DNA of 64,000 bases, from the NCBI GenBank assembly GCA_029216955.1, contig JANAVB010004178.1, positions 1-64,000 of the forward strand, read 5' to 3'. This document shows positions 56,976-64,000 of this stretch, in pieces. The notes below the pieces were generated by a model that did not search any database, was not told the origin of the DNA, and worked only from the letters and a program-made list of their open reading frames with translations. Within the stretch, counting starts at the first letter, position 1, and each line of letters starts with the position of its first letter. Both the position numbers and the translations under genes were made by a program. The stretch comes from Iris pallida (lineage: Eukaryota > Streptophyta > Magnoliopsida > Asparagales > Iridaceae).

Positions 56976-59170
56976 ATCGACAGACCTCTGCGGAAAGAAA
57001 TGCTTCGGGGCTAGCCAAGCCCCACAATTTTGACATTCTGGCACAACTAGCCAGTACTCCTGCATGCTTGTCTTTGTTCGAGCTCCTGCGTCTCTCAAGG
57101 ACTCCCGAGAGAGCTCTCTACGAAGCTCTGAAGGATGCCGAATCCTTTCTCAGCCAAGTCAAGCAGCTGAAGACCTCCCAACTACTTGTGCACACTGTCA
57201 TTGTGGATGAGTTATCCCAAACATAACCTTCACACCAAAAGACATGCTGCTCAAGCATCACCGACATAACCGAACCGTTGTATTACACAGGGTACATCGG
57301 TTCGGGTAAAGGTGAGCAGGATTCAGATCGATCCGGGGTCTTCCCTAAGCATCATTCCAAAGGCGCTGCTATCAAAGCTGGGGATCCCAATGCCGGCTGG
57401 CGCCCTCCAATACGACCATCAGTGGCTTCAACGCTAGCAAGAGCGAGCCACTGGGCAAAGACGAAGCTGAAGGTCACATCGACAGCCTCAAAACTGAGGT
57501 GACTTGTTATGTGGTGGATGCCGAGGTCAACTACAACATTACTCGGACGACCATGGTTACACTGAGTACATGGTGGTGCCCTCCAGCTCCACCAATGCAT
57601 GAAATTGTATCCACCAACGGCGTCATCCGGACGGAGTTTGCAGATATCGATCCCTTCAAAGGGATTGAGGCCACTTCACCGATTCCGACTTGTACAAGCC
57701 CATTGACGAGGAGGAGAGCCAATGACGCTGATGATGAGGTAGAGACGGCAACAGAGCCGGACATAGAGCCTGAGACGACTCCCGACGCCCCTTGAAAATC
57801 CGTCTGAAGGGGAAACGCCCCAGAAGGTGCCTCCAATGAGCATCAAGCTATCAGGAAAAGCGCGACTCGCGAAGCTCCCCTGAAGATACGCCTCAAGGGA
57901 AAGCCACCTCAAACAGCGGCTCCCTGGTGGTGTAAAATTCAAGGGAAGGCGCCATATCGGAGGCGCAACCGAGGCACCTCTCAAGGTGCGTCTTAAAGGC
58001 AAGCCGCGCAGTCATCCAAGATGCGGAGAGGCTCACATAACCCTCTTAGATCCTAAAGTCAGAGGTGTGGAGGACTCTCCTGATCCGGCCCCAGTGCTTA
58101 CAGATGAGGAGCTTGGCGAATACATCTCCGCTGATGTAGACGCACCCTCCTTCGACAATGTAATCCCACGGGATAAAATCTGTACTTTATCAATAATAGA
58201 GTGTCTTTCAAATTCTTGTCTTCCACACCTGGAATGCCATGTATACATAGACACGCTCTACGGTCGTTGCAAACACAAGTAACGACCGTCTACCATAATC
58301 AAATAGTCCCGTCTCAAGGAGTCTTCATAGTCCCTACGAGAACGAGACCAAGGCACCATCATCGGGCAAAATCGAGCGTCGTCGGGACCTCCCGTCAATC
58401 GAGCCCGAACCTGATACCGGCAGAGTACAAGTCTATCGAACACAGATGCGGCTAAGCACATCATCCAAAAGATGGGCTACGACCTGAAAAGCAACAAAGG
58501 CTTAAAACTACGGCAAGGGTCGGCATCTCCCTGTCCGGCTTTCGATGCCCAATGGAAAGCCAAGGATTACTATAATCGAACTCGACGGGGGTTAGGCTAT
58601 GTCACGCCGCCATCAACTCCAGAGAGTTCAGACGCAGAAGACATAGAACATTTCCACTCGTCTGAAGCATCGACGTGGGATTCCGATACCAGTATCGGAT
58701 CAGTCTTCAGGAAAGTGCTGTCAGCTAACATGACATCGGCGCAACCTCAGAAAGATGAAGGCGAAGACCAACGCCGCAGTTCAGACGCAGAAGACATAGA
58801 AATTCCCGCTGTCTGAAGCATCGACGTAGGATTCTGATACCTGTATCGGATCAGTCTTCAGGAAAGTGCTGTCAGCTAACATGACATCGGCGCAACCTCA
58901 GAAAGATGAAGGCGAAGACCAACCGCCGGAACCCTTCGAAGAGGAACCCGGGCTCAGCACCTAGGAGAACAATGGGAGTCTCGTTTTGAGTTACGAGAAC
59001 CTCCCACTGAAGACGAAGTCGAGAGATCGACCTCGGGGATGGGTCTTCTTCTAAAACCATCTTCATCAGCAAAGCTTGGAAGGAGAAGACCGAGAATCTT
59101 TAGTCCAATGGCTAAGAGTATATTGACGTCTTCGCTGGAGCTACGAAGACATACCGGGTCTCGACCCACA
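56976..59170 (+). pseudogene. Element C protease region and PR-RT spacer
   Basis: Begins inside a frame with PHNFDILAQLASTPACLSLFE (about 57020-57085), the conserved block N-terminal of Tat protease. The protease C-terminal CYVVDAEVNYNI is near 57505-57540. The DSG active site is not recognisable. The long acidic spacer 57700-59170 has repeated KIRLKGK / VRLKGKP-type blocks (about 57790-58010) and a 153-bp tandem duplication. Multiple frameshifts. Confidence 0.65.
58625..58930 (+). repeat. 153-bp tandem duplication in pol spacer
   Basis: Units 58625-58777 and 58778-58930, both starting AGTTCAGACGCAGAAGACAT and ending near GAAGACCAA. 153 is 51 codons, so the duplication itself kept the frame; later small indels in unit 2 did not. 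Confidence 0.85.
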
Positions 59171-59177
59171 GATCGCG

Positions 59178-60470
59178 ATGCATAGGTTGAACATCTTACC
59201 AGATGTCAAACCTATCAAACAACAACAGCGACGCTTCCGCCGGACATCATGGAACGCCATCGATCAGGAGGTGGACAAGCTCTTGACCAGGGCTTCATCA
59301 GTGAGGAACAACACCCGGACTGGGTACCAACGTCGTCCCTGTCACCAAGAAGAACGGAAGATACGAGTCTGTATCGACTTCAGGGATCTAACTCTGCTTG
59401 CCCGAAGGATGAATTCCTGTCCCAATCACCGATGTAATGATCGACAAACACATGTGGCTTTGAACGCATGTCCTTCATGGACGGGTATTCAGGCTACAAT
59501 CAAATCAAGATGTCCCGATGACGCAAAACACACGTCATTCAGGACTCCGAAAGGTGTTTTCTGCTACACAGTAATGCCCTTCGGCTTGAAGAATGCGGTG
59601 CAACATACCAACAAGCGATGAGTACCATCTTCCGTCAACATCTTCGCAAGACAGTTGAGTGCTATGTGACGACATCGCAGTCAAGAGCCGCCTCAAAAGA
59701 GATCACCTACAGGACCTGACGGTCTTCGATCTCATGCGGGCACATCAAACTCAAAATGAACCCCGCAAATCCTTCGGGGGTTTCTAGCGGCAAATTCTGG
59801 GCTTTGTCTCACGGCAAAAGGCATTCATGTCGATCCCGAGAAGACTAAAGCCATCCTCAACATGGACCCTCCAAGAACCTTCGAGAACTTCGGGGCTTAC
59901 AGGGACGTCTGGCATACATTCGGAGGGTTCATAGCAACTCTCCGGTAAATGTCAACCCTTTACTCAGCTCATGAAGAAGGGAGTCTCTACGTCTGGACAG
60001 AGGATGCCAAAAGGCTTTCGACGACATCAAGGCTTACTTGACAAGCCCGCCAGTCCTAGTGGCACCTGTCGCCGGAAAACCCTTCCTCCTCTACGTCCGT
60101 GCCATGGATCATTCCTCGGCGCTTTACTCGCTCAAAACAGGATGCAGGCTACGAGCAAGCAATCTACCTCAGTCGAAACTCTGGGGCCGAACACCGGTAC
60201 AACCCCGTTGAAAAGGAGTGCTTGGCTTTGGTGTTGCCATTCAGAAGACTCGTCATTACGCTCGGGCAGGACAATTCACGTCATCTCCCGAGTCAATCCA
60301 CTCAGAGTTATCATGACGAAGCCAGGGTCATTAAACTCCCGGCTGGCTACATGGGCGATCCTACTAAGCCATACAACATGGTGTTTGTCCCGCAGAAGGC
60401 GGTCAAGGGTCAGGCTTGGCTGATTTTTAGCTGCACACCCCATCCCAGAGTCTTCAAAACTCTATGAAGA
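59178..60470 (+). pseudogene. Element C reverse transcriptase and RNase H
   Basis: RT begins HRLNILPDVKPIKQQQRRFR at 59178. KIRVCIDFRDL is near 59360, HTSFRTPKGVFCYTVMPFGLKNA at 59530-59596. The catalytic YVDD at about 59664-59672 is hit by a one-base deletion, so the frame shifts exactly at the metal-binding Asp pair. Then HIKLKMNP-like and GIHVDPEKTKAI-like pieces in other frames, and RNase H parts around 60180-60400 (SRNSGAEHRYNPVEKECLALV). At least six frame changes. Confidence 0.8.
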
Positions 60471-61459
60471 TATCCCGGATGAAGTCCAAGAATCAAACGT
60501 CACTGAAGGAAGCCCCGTTTGGCGGATGTTCTTCGATGGCGCTTCAAGAACGGGCCCCAACGGCCAAATCATCGCAGGAGTGGGGGTAGTCTTGGTTCTC
60601 CCCCGATCAGCTGGTCATCCAGCGCGCATACTCTCTTTCGAAGCCGTGCTCCAATAATGTTGCTGAGTACAACGCACTCGTCATGGGACTCCAGCTAGCA
60701 CAACAGCTGGGGGTGGATCATCTGGAAGCCTACGGCGACTCGAAACTCGTCGTAAACCAGATTCGGGGGCAATACGAGGTTCGCCATGAAGATTTGATCC
60801 CTTACCATGAAGTTGTATTGAACATCATTTCAACCTTTACTGGGTTCTTCATCGAACATGTACCCCGTCTACAAAACTTGGAGGCTGACGCCCTGGCTGG
60901 CCTCGCAGCCTCATTGGCCGCGCCCCTTGGGACTCAACACTATGTCACGGTAACTGGCCGAGACTTAATTTGTCCCAGGAACAACCTATGCTTGCAAATG
61001 GCTCACGCCATGTCGACAAACACTGATGTTAATGTCCGAGACTGGAGATTCCCGTTCATCGACTTCGCCGTCTACGGAATCCTTCCGGAAGATCCGAAGG
61101 AAGCCGTCTCAGTCAGGAGATGCTCTCTTCGATTCTACTACGATACAGCCACTAAAATGCTGTATCGACGCTCCTTCGACGGGCTTCTCCTGCGATGCCT
61201 GTCTAACGAAGAAGCGGCTGAAGTTCTTCGAGAAGCTCACGACGGAACTTGCGGAGCTCACCAACCGGGTCCTAAGTTGCAAGATCGACTGCGACGTATG
61301 GGCTACTACTGGCCAACCATGGTTGCCGACGCAGTGGAATATATGCTAAGAAGTGCCATGCATGCCAACTTCATGCAGACTTCATACATACACCGTCTGA
61401 GCCGCTACATCCTACAGTCGCCTCCTGGCCCTTCGAAGCCTGGGGCATGGACATTGTAG
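60471..61459 (+). pseudogene. Element C second RNase-H-like domain and integrase zinc region
   Basis: A second RNase H domain starts near 60520 (WRMFFDGASR), with NNVAEYNALVMGLQLAQQLGV across a frame change near 60660 and YGDSKLVVNQIRGQYEV near 60730. This extra domain marks the Tat lineage. Then the integrase zinc region: EVLREAHDGTCGAHQPG (His pair) near 61220-61265. The Cys pair KCHACQ is displaced into another frame by a 2-bp AT duplication at about 61338-61344. Confidence 0.8.
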
Positions 61460-62301
61460 GGCCAATCACCCCTCCTTCATCGAGAGGACACCGCTTCATC
61501 CTGGCCATCACCGACTACTTCTCCAAATGGGCAGAAGCAGTTCCACTAGCAGAAGTAAAAAGCTCCAGGGTGGTCAGCTTTATCAAACACCATGTCATTT
61601 ACCGTTTCGGGGTACCCCGGCGGATCATCCGTGACAATGGTCCTCAGTTTATCAGCCACATTTTCAGCAGGTTCTGTGACAAGAATCGCATTCAGAACGT
61701 GGCCTCAACCGCCTACAATCCGGCAGCAAACGGATTGGCCGAGGCGTTCAACAAAACTATCGTCAGGCTACTCAAAAAGGTCGTGTCATCCAACAAACGC
61801 GACTGGGACGAAAAGCTTGGCGAATGCCTTTAGGCCTACCGCACAACGGTACGGACCCCAACAGGCAACACTCCATTCTCCCTGGTCTACGGGAGCGAAG
61901 CAGTACTGCCTCTCGAGATACAGATACCTTCGCTCCGCGTGGCAATCACAAACGATCTCACAGAAGAAGACAATCAACGTCGTCGTCTGCGGGAACTGGA
62001 GGCACTTGACGAAAAGCGTCTCCTAGTTCAACAACGCATCGAACTTTACCAAGCCCGTATATCACAGGCTTTCAACAAGAAGGTCAAGCAAAGAACTTTC
62101 CAAGTTGGCGACCTGGTTTTAGCAGTCAGAAGGCCAATGGTGTTAACTCATAAGACACCAGGGAAGTTCGAGCCCAAATGGGAAGGACCCTTCATCATTG
62201 AGACGGTATACTCAAACGGCGCTTACCGGCTCGCCAAACCCAATGGAGACTTGTTCATGATGCCCATCAACGGCAAGTTCCTAAAGAAGTACTATTCTTG
62301 A
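61447..62301 (+). pseudogene. Element C integrase core and C-terminus
   Basis: Open from 61447 with the DDE triad in place: Asp at 61450 (GMDIVGP), Asp at 61633 (RDNGPQF) and Glu at 61741 (GLAEAFNK). The second Asp and the Glu are separated by exactly 35 residues, the canonical spacing. One TAG at 61831-61833 (ECL-stop-AYRTT, where Trp is usual) interrupts it. The C-terminal FEPKWEGPFIIETVYSNGAYRLAKPNGD and KFLKKYYS end follow, with the stop at 62299-62301. Apart from the upstream frameshift and this single stop, this is the best-kept part of pol. Confidence 0.88.
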
Positions 62302-62400
62302 CATCTTCCAAGACATGTATTTCCCCAAACAACCTCTTTTCACAAAATCAAACGCTTCCGGAACCCAGCTGTTCCGTGGCATCCTTCCGTAGAAAGATAA

Positions 62401-62700
62401 CCACGTCCACATTACCTCTGAGTTGTCTCTCTACATCCTACAAAGCGGAACCTTACATTTCGTAAGCTTATGCTATCCTTCATGTTTACCACGTCCACAT
62501 TACCTCTGAGTAAACATCCCGTACAAACAACTCCTGTGTTGTCGTACATTGATCGCAGAACTTCCATGTCCACATTACCTCTAAGTTGTTCAGCGTATCC
62601 CCCAGGATCATTCCTACCATGTCCATAAATACCTCTGAGTAGAAAGATTCTATCATTTGAACCTAAAGATTGCCATGTCCACATTACCTCTGAGCAAACA
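62401..62700 (+). repeat. Dispersed CCAYGTCCACATTACCTCTG repeats
   Basis: Five copies starting at 62401, 62489, 62564, 62617 and 62673, spaced 88, 75, 53 and 56 bp, each followed by A(A/G)T or AGC. The core is conserved while the DNA between is not. Same motif and place as 11282-11460 in the other Tat fragment. Confidence 0.8.
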
Positions 62701-62911
62701 TGTTGGTTCCTTCAAACTTATTATCTGTACCTAAAAACCAAGGTGCGCAAAAGATAATAGGTCCACATAAATCATCAAGTTCATGAGATCAAAAATGAAC
62801 ACATCACAAAAAAAAAGATAGTGTATTTCTTTATTTTTCAAAGAAGGGAGTACAGAAATACGCTATTTCCCCGGCAAGAGTTGCAAAAAACACATAAAAA
62901 AAAGAGAGAAG

Positions 62912-64000
62912 CTACAGTCCCCGATCCTCTCCAGGGTGGGATGAAAGCTCTCTGACTCGACGTCTCAGGTCGGCAGTGCGAGTTTCCACAGTCGCCTGGA
63001 CTCGCAGCTCGGCTTCTTGACGCATTAATCCGACAGCCTCAGCAGAAGTTTTACTCTCATACTTCTGATCAAGCTGTCGTCGCTGCTGAGCCAAAGCAAG
63101 GGTCCGCTGAGTAAGAGTCGCTTCCTCCTGCTTGAATGCCACGTGTTCAGCCAGGACACGATCAGCTTCTAGTTGAAGTTGGGCCCGCTGGTCTTCAAGA
63201 CGGCGCATCTGAGCATCAACCTCTGCGATGTTAGCGTCCACCGCAGCCCGCTTCTCCGTCGTCTTCTCCATAGATTGAGACAACTGCTCCACCGCAGCCT
63301 CAGTCCCAGCCACTTCACGCTCCCAACTGCTCACATCGGCTCGATGGAAAGCCTCGATTTCAGCAATCAACTTCCCTATCTTTGTATCTATCAAGACAGA
63401 GAGGTCATTTCGTTGGATGCGCTGCAGTTCCGCGCCGCTCGTCCAGCTCAATCACCGAAACTTCCAGTATTTCGGCCATATGGTCATGGCCCTGGTGAAC
63501 GCGGATCAGCTTAATACAAGGCATTGCCAAAGCTTTTGCTGCCGCAAAGCTTCCCTTGGCATCCATCACTGCAGATACACCTTTCTCCAGCATTTTGTAC
63601 ACTCCCTCGACGAGGAACTTCACATACTCGTCGGCTTCCGCCAGCACCTGCGGTGTCATAGCAGGAGTTGGGGGAGCTACTACAGTTTGTGGACCGGAGG
63701 AAGATCCGCCAACCTCGATCTGAGAGGTTTGAACCTCGGCAGCAATAGGCTCTTCATCAACAGGGCCCAGACTGCTAGCCCGAGGAGCCGAAGGAACAGA
63801 AGGAGCCGGCACATGCGTCGTGATAGTACCCCAAATGGAAGGAGCAACGGAGGGTTCCACACCCTTACCCTTCTCAAGCCCGGAGAAATTACCGACGTCA
63901 ACGGCCACCTCTTCTACCCCCGACGTTCTATCAGCATCAGCTACCTCCTCCGGCAAAACGGGGAGATCAACATTTATCTCCTGGCCAGCCCAGAGACAAG
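62912..64000 (-). pseudogene. Antisense coiled-coil ORF of element C (start beyond window)
   Basis: Minus strand, open from the window edge at 64000: acidic/Pro-rich region (VPAPSVPSAPRASS, about 63770-63810), TPAMTPQVLAEADEYVKFLVEGVYKMLEKGV (about 63570-63665), AMPCIKLIRVHQGHDHMAEI. Then, after one frameshift at about 63430-63445 in a GCGCG run, a long heptad coiled coil (AELQRIQRNDLSVLID..., to 62912) ending HPGEDRGL. It matches the ORF at 11621-12968 block for block. The likely N-terminus, possibly PMD-like as in element D, is outside. Role unknown; antisense extra ORFs are a recognised trait of Tat elements. Confidence 0.65.

Larger units (their letters stand above)
56976..64000 (+). mobile_element. 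Element C: Tat-lineage gypsy (5'-truncated, continues past window)
   Basis: Plus-strand pol (protease region to integrase, stop at 62299-62301), then a repeat-rich spacer, then an antisense coiled-coil ORF. Pol matches the Tat group by LPDVKPIKQQQRRFR, VCIDFRDL, the second RNase-H-like domain before integrase and the KFLKKYY end. Gag, PBS and 5' LTR are missing left of 56976. The 3' LTR lies outside the window. Confidence 0.85.

Overview
This is plant nuclear DNA, with no intact host gene that I can recognise. Nearly all 64 kb can be assigned to LTR retrotransposons and their remnants, nested in and truncated by one another, with two MITE-type insertions. The evidence is tRNA-iMet-type primer binding sites (TGGTATCAGAGC), Ty3/gypsy and Ty1/copia polyprotein motifs, very large LTRs (3.4-4.0 kb) ending TG...CA, plant TATA boxes and telo-boxes. 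This is typical of pericentromeric or heterochromatic DNA of a large-genome angiosperm. The species cannot be told from the sequence.

Layout, left to right. (1) 1-8894: a minus-oriented, protein-less LARD-like element with 4.0-kb LTRs and a 1.09-kb non-coding interior. (2) 8895-12968: a MITE remnant, a truncated gypsy LTR, and the 3' end of a Tat-lineage gypsy element (pol C-terminus on +, antisense coiled-coil ORF on -). (3) 13000-18956: a decayed plus-strand Tekay-like (chromovirus) gypsy element A with 3' LTR. (4) 18957-21034: unassigned DNA with a broken viroplasmin/RNase-H1-N-domain ORF, and an LTR fragment. (5) About 21035-28575: a SIRE/Maximus-type copia element with LTR, PBS, gag, pol and a clean 340-codon extra 3' ORF. 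(6) 28576-33013: a minus-strand gypsy element B (gag-PR-RT-RNaseH) split by a 1751-bp solo LTR. (7) 33014-38150: the 3' LTR, PPT and an antisense, intron-containing plant-mobile-domain-like (PMD-like) ORF of a minus-oriented, probably Tat-type element D. (8) About 38150-39460: the 5' end (LTR, PBS, gag start) of a minus-oriented relative of A. (9) 39461-43436: a 3.47-kb LTR carrying a Tourist-like MITE, with the adjoining integrase/chromodomain remnant. (10) 43437-56975: a tandem array LTR-gag-LTR-gag-LTR of a non-autonomous gag-only (TR-GAG) element. (11) 56976-64000: a Tat-lineage gypsy element C with decayed pol and an antisense coiled-coil ORF running off the window.

The biology of interest is the non-autonomous elements and the antisense ORFs. 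LARD (1-8894) and TR-GAG (43437-56975) share a PBS/leader block and both keep the last codons of a Tekay-type pol (NFEDEI) just before the PPT. They look like two reductions of one chromoviral stock that rely on proteins supplied in trans. Each TR-GAG LTR carries a TATA box followed by telo-boxes, a 53-bp palindromic tandem repeat, and a tRNA-like A-box/B-box module split by a long homopolymer. Three elements carry ORFs antisense to pol and close to the 3' LTR; one has its own TATA box and a phase-consistent intron that contains a 49-bp minisatellite.

All alignments were made by eye. Family names rest on recognised motifs, not on searches. No gene here looks functional except possibly the first TR-GAG gag (47117-48220) and the copia 3' ORF (27553-28575).
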